From positions 62,001 through 126,000 of the forward strand of contig NZ_WIQU01000046.1 of the NCBI RefSeq assembly GCF_015732285.1: a stretch of 64,000 bases of DNA, given 5' to 3'. The number at the start of each line of letters is the position of its first letter. The first letter of the stretch is position 1. The DNA comes from Pectinatus frisingensis (GTDB lineage Bacteria; Bacillota; Negativicutes; Selenomonadales; Selenomonadaceae). Of the stretch, positions 1 through 8,615 are shown piece after piece. The position numbers and the translations under genes were made by a program. The notes under the pieces are model-generated. The model was given only the letters and a program-made list of their open reading frames with translations, made no database searches and was not told where the DNA came from.

Positions 1-100
1 AAATGCTGACAACAGTGTCAAGGAAAGGGCAACTTTTATAACAGCAGATTGTGATAATAACGGTGTAGCCGAGGCAATAGAAAAAGTATTGGAAATTTAA
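1..100 (+). CDS. HAD-family (Cof-type) phosphatase, 3' end only
   Basis: Partial gene running in from the left edge; reading frame begins at base 2 and ends with TAA at 98-100. The last 32 residues contain NADNSVKERA, then ITADCDNNGVAEAIEK. This matches the C-terminal motif IV region of Cof-type (IIB) HAD sugar/nucleotide phosphatases (GNADDSVKE...A.YVT..NDEDGVA.AIEK). The aspartate of NAD would be a Mg-binding residue in that motif. The catalytic N-terminal half lies outside the window, so substrate cannot be judged. Confidence 0.75.
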   Translation, partial: NADNSVKERATFITADCDNNGVAEAIEKVLEI

Positions 101-245
101 GTCTTTATTTGCAGTCTTTTTTCGGCAGTCAATATATTCATATTACGGCAGGGATAAATAAATATGAAAGTAAAATATCGCTGCCGGATGCGGAATATTG
201 ATATTGTAAGAGTACAGGTCTTTAATTTGTTTTTTGCAAAAAAAT

Positions 246-382
246 AAGGGGCTGTCGCATGAACAACATTGACCTCATAAGGATGCAATCCACCGCCGCT
301 GTGTGGTTCCCCGCCCTTTTAAGGGCGGACGAAAGGAACAGATGCATATTATGAATGAAAATGGCTGCGTGTGACAACCTCT
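246..382 (-). repeat. MITE-like inverted-repeat element, copy A
   Basis: One of four related intergenic elements (others near 28.7, 53.0 and 59.2 kb), here in the opposite orientation to the rest. It opens with GGGGCTGTCGCATG and closes with CGTGTGACAACCTC, which are imperfect inverted repeats of each other. Shared internal blocks include CTCATAAGGATGCA and GCATATTATGAATGAAAA. This copy also holds a CCGCCC/GGGCGG hairpin at its centre. It fills most of the gap between the HAD gene and the 3' end of trpS. No coding capacity is apparent. Confidence 0.75.
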
Positions 383-421
383 TCAACATGAGCAAAAATT
401 TATGTTAATAAATAATATGAT

Positions 422-1507
422 TTATCTTTGAAAGCGTTTTACTTGTTCTTTTATAAGTTCATCATCATCAAAATAATTTATTTTCATGGCGCTTTTCACT
501 GCTTTCAAAGTCTGGGCAGCAACTGCGCGTGCTTTTTGGCTGCCATCTTGCAGCATTTTATATATGGCAGGAATATTTTTCTCAAGTTCAGTACGGCGTT
601 TCTTTATCGGCTCAAGATATTCCATTAATATGGCATAAAGGAATTTTTTTACCTTAACATCACCCAGACCACCGCGCTGGTAATGAGTCTTTAATTCGTC
701 CAGATTGTCATAATCTGGCAGATAGCGTTTGAAATGTTCTGCAGTGCAGAAAGCGTCAAGATAGGTAAAAACAGTGTTGCCGGTGATTTTTCCCGGATCA
801 CTGAGACGTATATGGTCAGGATCGGTATACATATTCATTACCTTTTTTTTGATTTCATCGGCGGTTTCTGATAAATAAATGCAGTTGCCGATAGATTTGC
901 TCATTTTTGCTTTCCCATCAATACCGGGCAGACGCTGGCATACCTCATTGCTGGGTAAAAGTATATCCGGTTCAGTTAAAGCTTTACCATAAGTGCTATT
1001 GAATTTGCGAACTATTTCTCTGGTTTGCTCAAGCATCGGCACTTGGTCTTCGCCTCCCGGGACGGTTGTAGCCTGGAAAGCTGTTATATCTGCAGCCTGA
1101 CTGATGGGATAGGTAAAAAATCCGACAGGGATGCTGGCTTCGAAATTTCTTGACTGAATTTCTGCTTTCACTGTAGGATTACGCTGCAAGCGTGAAACTG
1201 TTACCAAATTCATGTAATAAGCACATAATTCCGGTAGTTGAGGAATTTGTGATTGTATAAAAATTGTCGATTTTTCCGGGTCAAGACCGCAAGCCAGATA
1301 ATCAAGTGCAACTTCAATTATATTTTGTCGTATTTTTTCCGGATTATCAGCATTATCAGTGAGAGCCTGGGCATCAGCAATCATAATGAATATTTTATCG
1401 TATGTACCTGAATTTTGTAATTTTACACGTTCCCGCAAAGAACCGACATAATGGCCTATATGCAATCTTCCGGTAGGACGATCTCCCGTTAAGATAATTT
1501 TTGCCAC
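422..1507 (-). CDS. trpS: Tryptophan--tRNA ligase
   Basis: Charges tRNA-Trp with tryptophan (class Ic aminoacyl-tRNA synthetase, cytoplasmic). The N-terminus has TGDRPTGRLHIGHYVGSL, containing the HIGH signature, and KMSKS appears intact as AKMSKSIGN near residue 205. The 361-residue length is normal for the Bacillota form that begins with GDRPTG. The start is GTG at 1507, behind GGAGG at 1515-1519. An extended -10 box (TGCTATAAT on the minus strand, 1557-1565) lies about 50 bases upstream. The leader is too short for a T-box. Confidence 0.96.
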   Translation of the reverse strand: MAKIILTGDRPTGRLHIGHYVGSLRERVKLQNSGTYDKIFIMIADAQALTDNADNPEKIRQNIIEVALDYLACGLDPEKSTIFIQSQIPQLPELCAYYMNLVTVSRLQRNPTVKAEIQSRNFEASIPVGFFTYPISQAADITAFQATTVPGGEDQVPMLEQTREIVRKFNSTYGKALTEPDILLPSNEVCQRLPGIDGKAKMSKSIGNCIYLSETADEIKKKVMNMYTDPDHIRLSDPGKITGNTVFTYLDAFCTAEHFKRYLPDYDNLDELKTHYQRGGLGDVKVKKFLYAILMEYLEPIKKRRTELEKNIPAIYKMLQDGSQKARAVAAQTLKAVKSAMKINYFDDDELIKEQVKRFQR

Positions 1508-1556
1508 GCATATTCCTCCAATTGGATATATAATAGTATATATTAAAACTATATCT

Positions 1557-1565
1557 ATTATAGCA
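1557..1565 (-). promoter_or_regulatory. Extended -10 promoter for trpS
   Basis: Reads TGCTATAAT on the minus strand, an extended -10 hexamer, placed about 50 bases before the trpS GTG start. No convincing -35 hexamer is seen at 17 bp spacing. Confidence 0.45.
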
Positions 1566-1667
1566 GTTTTTATTGTATAGTAATAGAAAAAGATTCCTGT
1601 CGCAATAATGCAGGAGGGGAAAATTTATACAAAAAGCTGCGGTAATGATAAAAAGAGGGGTAATCAT

Positions 1668-2072
1668 ATGGAAGTAACTGAAAAGGTCAAAGTCGGTATG
1701 GTAAAAAAGGTAAGCAGTATTGTGGATAAGAATAATACTGCTTTGGCAATGAAAAGCGGGACTCTTGAAGTTTATGCGACACCGGCTATGACTGCATTGA
1801 TGGAGCAGGCCGCAGCGGAACTGTTGCAAACAGTTTTACCGGAAGGCTGGACTTCGGTAGGAATAGCGATGTCCGTTGCTCATACCAGTGCGTCACCAGT
1901 GGGAATGAAGGTCAAGGCCGAAGCTAAAGTTATTGCTGTTGACAGACGTAAAGTATCTTATGAAGTGGTTGCTTTTGATGAGGTCGGTGAAATAGGCAAG
2001 GGCAGTCATGAAAGATTTGCTGTGGAAAAGGAAAAATTTTTACAAAAAGCTGCCAGTAAAAAAAATAATTAA
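1668..2072 (+). CDS. Hotdog-fold thioesterase, FlK-like
   Basis: A 134-residue protein resembling fluoroacetyl-CoA-thioesterase-like (FlK/YbgC-type) hotdog proteins: short strands, the central helix stretch TPAMTALMEQAA, then SVGIAMSVAHTSASPVGMKVKAEAKV. In FlK the Thr/Glu/His triad occupies equivalent places; here a Glu is present in MEQAA and a His in AHTSASP. The physiological acyl-CoA substrate is unknown. The start is ATG 1668, which has GAGGGG upstream; an in-frame ATG 60 bases earlier has no better site. Divergent from trpS, and followed by a strong terminator, so probably monocistronic. Confidence 0.8.
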   Translation: MEVTEKVKVGMVKKVSSIVDKNNTALAMKSGTLEVYATPAMTALMEQAAAELLQTVLPEGWTSVGIAMSVAHTSASPVGMKVKAEAKVIAVDRRKVSYEVVAFDEVGEIGKGSHERFAVEKEKFLQKAASKKNN

Positions 2073-2094
2073 TATGATAATACTGTTGGTATAA

Positions 2095-2138
2095 AATACT
2101 GCTGTCATAATGTCAATTATGACAGCAGTATTTTTGTT
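2095..2138. terminator. Rho-independent terminator after the thioesterase gene
   Basis: Perfect 16-bp stem, AATACTGCTGTCATAA (2095-2110) pairing with TTATGACAGCAGTATT (2117-2132), with a 6-base loop and then TTTGTT. Confidence 0.9.
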
Positions 2139-2276
2139 ATATAATAAATAGTAATGGATGACAATAGAAAAATTATATATAATTATCGTTAGAAATTATG
2201 AAGGATAATGGAAACTGCAATTGAATATATTTATTATTTAATAAATTGGTTTAATTTAACAGGAGACGATATTAGA

Positions 2277-4298
2277 ATGGCACTGAACAGTGTGAGAAAA
2301 AAATTTTTAGCAATTTTATTACCGCTTTTTATTATCAGTTTTGTTGTAATAGCAGGATTGATTTATTATATGGCAGGTAAAATGCTAAATGAAAGTAATG
2401 AAAGTATTGCCCAGAATATCAGCCAGCAAGTGTCTTCCAGTATCGAAGCAGAAGTCAGTAAAACGCTGCTTCCGTTAAAAACGGGAAGCCATAATGCGGT
2501 TTTTGCTGAACCGGGGAATGAGGCGGCAAAATTGCAGGCTCTGGCAGAAATAAAGGCAGATGATTCTTCTCTTGCAGAGACTTTTTACGTGGATTTAAAC
2601 GGGAATGCTCTGCGCGGCGATGGCACATATTTGAAACGGGGCGACCGGGAATATTTTAAAAAAGCTGTAGAAACTAAAAAGCCCTATATTGCCGAACCAT
2701 TTATGGGATCAACTACCAAAAAATTAATGACAATGGTTGTCCAACCAATAATGGTGAATAATGAACTTCGCGGAGTACTTATGGGGTCAGTAAATATAGA
2801 AGAATTGGCAAGAAATATTGATAAATTTAAACTATCGGCCAGCGGCTACACGTATATTACTGACGGACGAGGAATGGTGATCGGTTTTGCCCAAAAACCT
2901 GAACTTGAAGGCAAATTAAATGTTGCAGGAGAAAAATCCAGTGCCGATAATGGTGAAAAAATAGATGCTGTTTTTGCAAGTACCTTTAAAGAGGCTATGG
3001 AGATGAATGCGCAAAAACAGGTATATTTTAATGACACAGATGGAGAAAAATTGTATGCAATTATAACACCTTTTGAGTTGGCAGGTAACACTTGGACTGT
3101 TGTGACGGTCGCACCGGTAAAAGAAATAAATGCACCGGTATATACTTTGCTAAAATCAATAGCAGGAATTGTTGCTATTATTTTGGTGATGGTTGTTTTA
3201 GTTATTTTCCGTTTTTCTAAAAATATATCCACAGCGTTATCAATATTGCTCAACGAATGCAACCAGATAAATAAAGGGATTATTTTTGATACGAAATGTG
3301 CAATGAAACGTGATGATGAAATCGGTAAATTGGCTGAAGGCTTCAGTATTATGAAGCAGACATTACGTAATTTGGTAAAAATGATACAAGTTGAAGCCGA
3401 ACAGGTATCGGCATCCAGTGAGGAACTTACAGCCAATTCTGATCAGTATTCAAAAATAGCAGAACAGACTGCAGAATCGGTCAATGAAATTGCGCAGGGA
3501 AGTGAAGCACAATCAACATCAGCACATAAGATATCTGATATGTCATCCGGGTTAGCTGCAATTGCTGCTTCAATAGCGGAAAAAACAAAAAATATAGCCG
3601 ATAATGCGGTTGCAGCTAAAAATAATGTAAATAATAACAGTGTTGTTATGACAAAAGTTGTCGCACAGATGAATGATATTGCTAAAAATACAGAACAAGT
3701 AGAAACTTCGATACAAAAATTGGATACTAGTTCGCAAAAAATCGGTGATATATTAAAATTAATTATCAGCATATCAGAAGAAACTAATTTACTGGCACTT
3801 AATGCGGCCATTGAAGCTGCCCGTGCCGGTGAGGCGGGAAAAGGATTTGCCGTGGTAGCAGAACAAGTCAGGAAACTTGCAGAAGGAACAGCAACTTCTA
3901 CTCAACAGATAACACAGTTGATAGAGGATAATCAGGCAGATATCAAAGTGGTTGTGGAAGCCAGCCACAGCGGGGGGATAAGTGTCAACAGTGGGATTGA
4001 TGCAGTTAAATCGGCCAATACCGTATTTGATACAACAGTAAAGAGTATCGATTCATTAGCACAGGAAATATTGGAAGTGGCTGGATATATTGAAAAGATG
4101 TCGGATAAGACTGATGTGATGCTTAAGGCAAGTGTTGATATTAATAATGTCAGTGAACAAAGTGCCCAGGAAACAGAAAGCGTGGCGGCAGCAATAGAAG
4201 AACAGTCGGCATCAGTAAAGGAGATAGCGGCAGCCAGCCATAATTTGTCGCAATTGGCATGCGATTTACAGGAAAAAGTGCAGAATTTTAAAATATAG
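2277..4298 (+). CDS. Methyl-accepting chemotaxis protein, Cache sensor
   Basis: Transmembrane chemoreceptor that signals through CheA/CheW. The 673-residue protein has TM1 at about residues 10-32, an extracytoplasmic dCache-like sensor (about 35-285; [14 protein letters not shown] and [11 protein letters not shown] are typical Cache strings), TM2 at about 288-310, HAMP, and a cytoplasmic signalling domain with the conserved tip around [20 protein letters not shown]. The trimer-contact Arg is intact here, unlike in the second receptor at 25.6 kb. The start is ATG 2277 with AGGAGA upstream; an in-frame ATG at 2208 would add 23 residues without a ribosome site. The ligand cannot be inferred. Confidence 0.93.
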   Translation: MALNSVRKKFLAILLPLFIISFVVIAGLIYYMAGKMLNESNESIAQNISQQVSSSIEAEVSKTLLPLKTGSHNAVFAEPGNEAAKLQALAEIKADDSSLAETFYVDLNGNALRGDGTYLKRGDREYFKKAVETKKPYIAEPFMGSTTKKLMTMVVQPIMVNNELRGVLMGSVNIEELARNIDKFKLSASGYTYITDGRGMVIGFAQKPELEGKLNVAGEKSSADNGEKIDAVFASTFKEAMEMNAQKQVYFNDTDGEKLYAIITPFELAGNTWTVVTVAPVKEINAPVYTLLKSIAGIVAIILVMVVLVIFRFSKNISTALSILLNECNQINKGIIFDTKCAMKRDDEIGKLAEGFSIMKQTLRNLVKMIQVEAEQVSASSEELTANSDQYSKIAEQTAESVNEIAQGSEAQSTSAHKISDMSSGLAAIAASIAEKTKNIADNAVAAKNNVNNNSVVMTKVVAQMNDIAKNTEQVETSIQKLDTSSQKIGDILKLIISISEETNLLALNAAIEAARAGEAGKGFAVVAEQVRKLAEGTATSTQQITQLIEDNQADIKVVVEASHSGGISVNSGIDAVKSANTVFDTTVKSIDSLAQEILEVAGYIEKMSDKTDVMLKASVDINNVSEQSAQETESVAAAIEEQSASVKEIAAASHNLSQLACDLQEKVQNFKI

Positions 4299-4309
4299 AT
4301 ACTAAGCTG

Positions 4310-5158
4310 TCAATGCTTAAAAAAATTGTTATTACGGTACTGCGTGGGTGTTTGATGAAATAATTCTTTGAAGGCCCGGGAAAATGTGGAGTAATCACGA
4401 AAACCGCAGTCAAAACATATTTTGGTGAGAGAAATGTCAGATGATAGCAAAGTACGAGCCTGTAATAAACGTTTATTGGAAATATACTGATGGATGCTGT
4501 AACCGGTGGCGTCTTTGAAACGGCGCATCATATGATATTTGCTCATGAAAAATTTCGTTGATAAAGTGTCAATTGTCAATTCTTCTGACAAATTGTCATT
4601 GATATATTTTAAAAGCGGTAAAATTTTCTTATCATAAACGGCTACATGTATCTCATCAAGCTCGTGGCTGAGCAGGGATCTGTTTAATAGTATCATAAAT
4701 TCAATAAATAATATTTCAGTATAAAGATTATTAGCAAAATCATTTTGGCGGGCTGTATGCTCAAGCTTTTCCATATGATAAAGCAGATCATGGCTTTTGC
4801 CGGGGGTTAAATGCATAACACTGGAACTGCTGCGGGCCAGGGTAAAACAGTTAGCTAAATCTTCTTGCTGCCGTGTGTATTTTTGTAAAAAATCCGGAGC
4901 AACATATATTACTATCCGATCATAGGGAATGTTGGAATCAGCTATTGGGCGGTGAATTTCACCGGCACTGACAAAAATTATATCATGCGGTATTAATGGG
5001 TATGACTTGCCTTCTATTATATAATCGACTTTGCCACTGATAAACAAGATAATCTTGTGAAAGTCGTGATAGTGAAAGGGTACGGGAGCTAAACGGTCTT
5101 TAAGGCGAAAGACTTTAAATTCCGGAATTAGATACCCTTTTTTTTCATAATTTTCCAT
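4310..5158 (-). CDS. AraC-family transcriptional regulator with cupin sensor
   Basis: 282 residues. The N-terminal half is a cupin-type ligand-binding domain (PFHYHDFHKIILFISGKVDYII). The C-terminal 100 residues carry the two AraC helix-turn-helix motifs, ending with the conserved CFDCGFRDYSTFSRAFKELF then TP.QYR. The start is ATG 5158, eight bases behind AAGGAG; a TTG seven codons earlier overlaps that ribosome site. Divergent from the DapF-like gene at 5291, which it may control. It ends 11 bp from the convergent chemoreceptor gene. Inducer unknown. Confidence 0.9.
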   Translation of the reverse strand: MENYEKKGYLIPEFKVFRLKDRLAPVPFHYHDFHKIILFISGKVDYIIEGKSYPLIPHDIIFVSAGEIHRPIADSNIPYDRIVIYVAPDFLQKYTRQQEDLANCFTLARSSSSVMHLTPGKSHDLLYHMEKLEHTARQNDFANNLYTEILFIEFMILLNRSLLSHELDEIHVAVYDKKILPLLKYINDNLSEELTIDTLSTKFFMSKYHMMRRFKDATGYSIHQYISNKRLLQARTLLSSDISLTKICFDCGFRDYSTFSRAFKELFHQTPTQYRNNNFFKH

Positions 5159-5290
5159 GGAAGTGTTCTCCTTAACCAAATATCTATTGAAATATTATAA
5201 AGCATTTTTTGCAATATAAAAAGCATATTTAGCATTTTAACTGTATATGATGCCTGATATACTAATACTAATGAAAGGCGGAGGCGATAT

Positions 5291-5710
5291 ATGATGCATG
5301 TGGTTATGAATTTTCTATATGGAGATATTGAATATATGGTATACGAAGCGGTTGATTATATGCCGGGATCGGCAAGCATGGAATTGCTTTGCAGTCGTAA
5401 ATATGGTATTGGTGCCGACCGTATGCTGATTTTTACTGATGCACATACTGAACCGTCCTTTCGGGTATTCACAGCCGCGGGGGAAGAAGTAGCTGCGGTT
5501 GAACAGGATTTTTTGGTTTTTGCCTATTATTTGCGGCAGCAGAATGTACCGGGGAATGCTGCTGAAATTGTCAGAGTTTTAGGTGATCAGACATTGATTA
5601 AAGTTAAAAATATCGAGAAGGATTTATCGACGATAGAAATACATTTAACTGACAATTTTTGCGAAAAGATGCGTAAATTAGATAAAAAAAATAGTAATTT
5701 AGCTTGCTGA
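5291..5710 (+). CDS. DapF-like protein, N-terminal lobe only
   Basis: 139 residues aligning by eye with the first half of diaminopimelate epimerase. YGDIEYMVYEAV matches the GNDFMVVDAV region, SRKYGIGADRMLIF matches DRHLGVGFDQLLV, and SFRVFTAAGEEVAAV matches YRIFNADGSEVAQC. The catalytic Cys (E. coli Cys73) is Val70 here, and the following GNG loop is EQD, so epimerase activity is not expected. The second lobe is absent: the ORF stops and a terminator follows within 70 bases. The start has GGCGGAGG upstream. The function is unknown; a ligand-binding or regulatory role is a guess. Divergent from the AraC regulator. Confidence 0.6.
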   Translation: MMHVVMNFLYGDIEYMVYEAVDYMPGSASMELLCSRKYGIGADRMLIFTDAHTEPSFRVFTAAGEEVAAVEQDFLVFAYYLRQQNVPGNAAEIVRVLGDQTLIKVKNIEKDLSTIEIHLTDNFCEKMRKLDKKNSNLAC

Positions 5711-5778
5711 CCTGATTAGAATACAGACCATGACCATTTTTTATGGCAGTTTTCTAATTTTACAATATTATAATATTT

Positions 5779-5820
5779 AAAGACAGCCTGTTATTATGCA
5801 AGATAGCAGGCTGTCTTTGT
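5779..5820 (+). terminator. Rho-independent terminator after the DapF-like gene
   Basis: Stem AAAGACAGCCTG (5779-5790) pairs with CAGGCTGTCTTT (5807-5818); the loop is 16 bases. Confidence 0.85.
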
Positions 5821-5940
5821 GTCTATAATCGGATATCTGCATGGATATAAATATTAAATCGTAGCAATGTGCTTATAAGATAACCATAAATGAAATCCTT
5901 GCGTGAGATAAAGTAGTTGTATGATAAACAAGAAAGCATA

Positions 5941-5949
5941 TGGTATAAT
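5941..5949 (+). promoter_or_regulatory. Extended -10 promoter for sdaAB-sdaAA
   Basis: TGGTATAAT fits the TGnTATAAT extended -10 consensus, about 40 bases before the sdaAB start. The best -35 candidate, TTGTAT at 5917, is 21 bp away, too far for a normal pairing. Confidence 0.5.
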
Positions 5950-5992
5950 AAAAGCAATTTGATATATTGTAGTGCTTAATCGGGAGGATGAC

Positions 5993-6652
5993 ATGGGAGT
6001 ATTTGATATAATTGGTCCGGTAATGATCGGACCATCAAGTTCTCATACTGCTGGTGCGGCCAGGATCGGTCTGCTGGCACGTCATATTTTAAAATCTGAG
6101 CCGACTGCGGTAAAAATAATATTTTATGGTTCGTTTGCTAAAACTTACCGCGGACATGGTACGGATAGAGCAATAGTAGCCGGACTATTAGGGTATGGTG
6201 CGGACAATCCGGCGATAAGAAATGCTTTTTCTCTTGCTGCTGAAAAAAAACTGCCCGTGAATATCGAAACATCTGAAAAAGAAATGCTGCATCCTAATAC
6301 GGTAAAACTGGAACTTACGGGAATTGATGGGAAAAAGATGGAAATTGTCGGGGTGTCATTAGGCGGCGGTAAAGTATCAATATGTGAAATTAATGGTTTT
6401 GCTGCTGATGTACGCGGTGAAGAATATACACTTTTGATGGTTTATAATGATCAAAGAGGTGTAGTGGCTGTGGTTTCATCGTTACTATCGGAAAAAGATA
6501 TCAACATTTCCCGGATGAGAGTTTTTCGTAAGGGTAAACATCAAGAAGCGGTAATGATAATTGATACCGATAGTGAAGTACCGGATGATGTGGTGCAAAA
6601 AATAAATTCATTGGAGATAATGAGTGTCGTGATAGCTATTGATCCGCTTTGA
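5993..6652 (+). CDS. sdaAB: L-serine ammonia-lyase, beta subunit
   Basis: Beta chain of the iron-sulfur L-serine dehydratase, which converts serine to pyruvate and ammonia. 219 residues: the N-terminal SDH beta domain carries DIIGPVMIGPSSSHTAGAARIG, and an ACT domain occupies the last 75 residues (YTLLMVYNDQRGVVAVVSSLL). The start at ATG 5993 has GGGAGG upstream; an earlier in-frame ATG overlaps that site. It lies 46 bp before the alpha-subunit gene, the usual two-gene operon. Confidence 0.95.
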   Translation: MGVFDIIGPVMIGPSSSHTAGAARIGLLARHILKSEPTAVKIIFYGSFAKTYRGHGTDRAIVAGLLGYGADNPAIRNAFSLAAEKKLPVNIETSEKEMLHPNTVKLELTGIDGKKMEIVGVSLGGGKVSICEINGFAADVRGEEYTLLMVYNDQRGVVAVVSSLLSEKDINISRMRVFRKGKHQEAVMIIDTDSEVPDDVVQKINSLEIMSVVIAIDPL

Positions 6653-6698
6653 AAAAATGTTGCATAATAAGATAATTGAATTGCAGGTGGAATAATAG

Positions 6699-7571
6699 AT
6701 GTTCGAATATGGAACATTGGCTGACTTGCTGGCATTGGCGCAGCAGCATGATATGTCTGTTGCACAGGTAGTTTTGCAGCGTGAAGCTGAAGAATATGAG
6801 ATTACTAAAGCAGAAGTAATAGAAAAAATGCAGATGAGAATTAAGGTATGTGCTGATTCAGTTAAAGAGGGACTTTATGATCAACGGTTGTCAATGAGCG
6901 GCATGGTGGGAAGAGATGCTGAAAAAATTGAGCATATGGATCCGCTTTTATTGGGAAATATCGGACACCGGGCGTTGCTATACGCATTGGCAGTGAGTGA
7001 AGGAAATGCTAAAATGCATAAAATTGTTGCCTGCCCGACAGCGGGTTCGTGCGGTATTGTACCGGCTGCCGTTTTTGCCGTCGGTGAAGCTAAAGGGGCA
7101 AACCAGGAAAGATATTGCAATGCTTTTTTTACTGCGGCAGGGATAGGAAATGTTATTGCCAAAAACGCTTGTATAGCAGGAGCTGTTGGTGGATGTCAGG
7201 CTGAATGCGGCACGGCTGCAGCAATGGCAGCAGCGGCTGTGGTGGATATATTGGGAGGCAGCAGTGAACAATTGATGCAGGCAGCAACACTGGCTTTGAA
7301 AAATACTTTGGGACTTGTTTGTGATCCGGTGGCAGAATTAGTAGAAGTACCTTGTGTAAAACGTAATGGATTTTATGCGGTACACGCACTGACTGCAGCA
7401 GAAATGGCTATGGCCGGAGTGAAGAGTGTCATACCGCCGGATGAAGTTGTTACTGCTATGTATGAAATTGGCCGGATGATGCCGGTAGCCTTAAGGGAAA
7501 CATCAGAAGGCGGACTTGCCAAGACGCCCACAGCAAGAACCATACAAAAAAAATTACAACATATGAGTTAG
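6699..7571 (+). CDS. sdaAA: L-serine ammonia-lyase, alpha subunit
   Basis: Catalytic chain binding the oxygen-labile [4Fe-4S] cluster. 290 residues, the normal length. CPTAGSCG, GGCQAECG and CDPVAELVEVPC hold the cysteines expected around the cluster site. Two places differ from the recalled family consensus: CDPVAG is CDPVAE, and KRNAxGAxNA is KRNGFYAVHA. The protein is otherwise intact, including the C-terminal MMPVALRETSEGGLA. Expected to act with SdaAB in serine degradation to pyruvate. Confidence 0.94.
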   Translation: MFEYGTLADLLALAQQHDMSVAQVVLQREAEEYEITKAEVIEKMQMRIKVCADSVKEGLYDQRLSMSGMVGRDAEKIEHMDPLLLGNIGHRALLYALAVSEGNAKMHKIVACPTAGSCGIVPAAVFAVGEAKGANQERYCNAFFTAAGIGNVIAKNACIAGAVGGCQAECGTAAAMAAAAVVDILGGSSEQLMQAATLALKNTLGLVCDPVAELVEVPCVKRNGFYAVHALTAAEMAMAGVKSVIPPDEVVTAMYEIGRMMPVALRETSEGGLAKTPTARTIQKKLQHMS

Positions 7572-7618
7572 AAAATATTTGTCGACAAGAATAAGATGCA
7601 ACGGGGGTAGATGACGGT

Positions 7619-8599
7619 ATGGTACCGGCAATAATAGCAATATCCGCCTTTATAATAGATACAATTATTGGTGATCCGGATAGCAAATTCCATCCTGTAG
7701 CATTGATGGGGAAAGGTATAGCAGGACTCGAACATATATTGCGGCGTGATAAGAATAATAAATGGTTGAATTTAATAATGGGAATGATATTTTCTTTGGT
7801 ATTATTGGCTGCATCTTACGCTATTACCTGGGGAATATTATGGGGCATGGAGAAATTTGCTCTTAATTGGTGGCTCAGGCTTATGGTCGAGGCATTGCTG
7901 CTAAGTTTTATGATTTCACCAAAAGCGCTCATGCAGGCTGGTGAGGGTGTAATTAACAGTTTATTGCACGATGATATAGAAATGGCTCGACGGAAAGTAC
8001 ACTATATCGTCGGACGGGATGTCGATGCAATGGAAGAACCGGAACTGGTGAGAGCAACAGTTGAAACAATTGCAGAAAATACTACTGATGGGATAATTGC
8101 GCCATTGTTTTATTTTTTTATCGGCGGGCTGCCATGGGCGGTTTTGTACCGAATGGCCAATACATTGGATTCAATGGTCGGTTATAAGAATGATAAGTAT
8201 TTTTATTTTGGTAAGGCTTCAGCGCGTATTGATGACGCGCTCAATCTTGTTCCGGCTCGTTTAACCGGTGTTTTAATGATAGTGGCCGCAGCCATTTTAC
8301 ATTTTGACTATAAAAATGCTTGGAAAATGATGAAGCGCGATGCCAAGAAACATCCGAGTCCCAACGGCGGCTTCACAGAAGCGGCTATGGCCGGGGCTCT
8401 TGATATAAGACTGGGCGGGCAAAATTTTTATTTTGGACAGCCGCATTTTCGTGCTTACATGGGAGATATTTGTGAGCGTCTGTGCTCAAGACATATTATT
8501 TCTGCTATACAAATAATGTATACGACTACTGTATTGTTTATTGCACTGGTAATAGTACTATTGCCTGTTGTGCCGGCATGGTGGCATAATGGCCTTTGA
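7619..8599 (+). CDS. cbiB: Adenosylcobinamide-phosphate synthase CbiB
   Basis: Inner-membrane enzyme that attaches aminopropanol (or its phosphate) to adenosylcobyric acid, late in cobalamin synthesis. 326 residues with several hydrophobic segments. Family motifs include DTIIGDPDSKFHPVALMG near the start, ETIAENTTDGIIAPLFY near residue 145 and PSPNGGFTEAAMAGAL near residue 240. The next gene, cobO, starts 16 bases after its stop and also serves cobalamin synthesis. Sometimes named cobD, which is the same family. Confidence 0.95.
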   Translation: MVPAIIAISAFIIDTIIGDPDSKFHPVALMGKGIAGLEHILRRDKNNKWLNLIMGMIFSLVLLAASYAITWGILWGMEKFALNWWLRLMVEALLLSFMISPKALMQAGEGVINSLLHDDIEMARRKVHYIVGRDVDAMEEPELVRATVETIAENTTDGIIAPLFYFFIGGLPWAVLYRMANTLDSMVGYKNDKYFYFGKASARIDDALNLVPARLTGVLMIVAAAILHFDYKNAWKMMKRDAKKHPSPNGGFTEAAMAGALDIRLGGQNFYFGQPHFRAYMGDICERLCSRHIISAIQIMYTTTVLFIALVIVLLPVVPAWWHNGL

Positions 8600-8615
8600 T
8601 ACTGGGAGGGAAAAT

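Noticed and set aside
97-288. 63-codon minus-strand ORF near the left edge
   Set aside because: Its start lies within repeat copy A and it has no family motif or ribosome site.
1508-1607. T-box leader for trpS
   Set aside because: Only 100 bases separate it from the divergent gene, and no T-box sequence (TGGNACCGCG) is seen.
1395-1829. 144-codon minus-strand ORF over the trpS start
   Set aside because: Overlaps the N-terminus of trpS and the thioesterase gene in another frame; low-complexity Tyr/Asn-rich product.
2846-3436. 196-codon ORF antisense to the first chemoreceptor
   Set aside because: Antisense shadow; the sense frame has full MCP domain structure.
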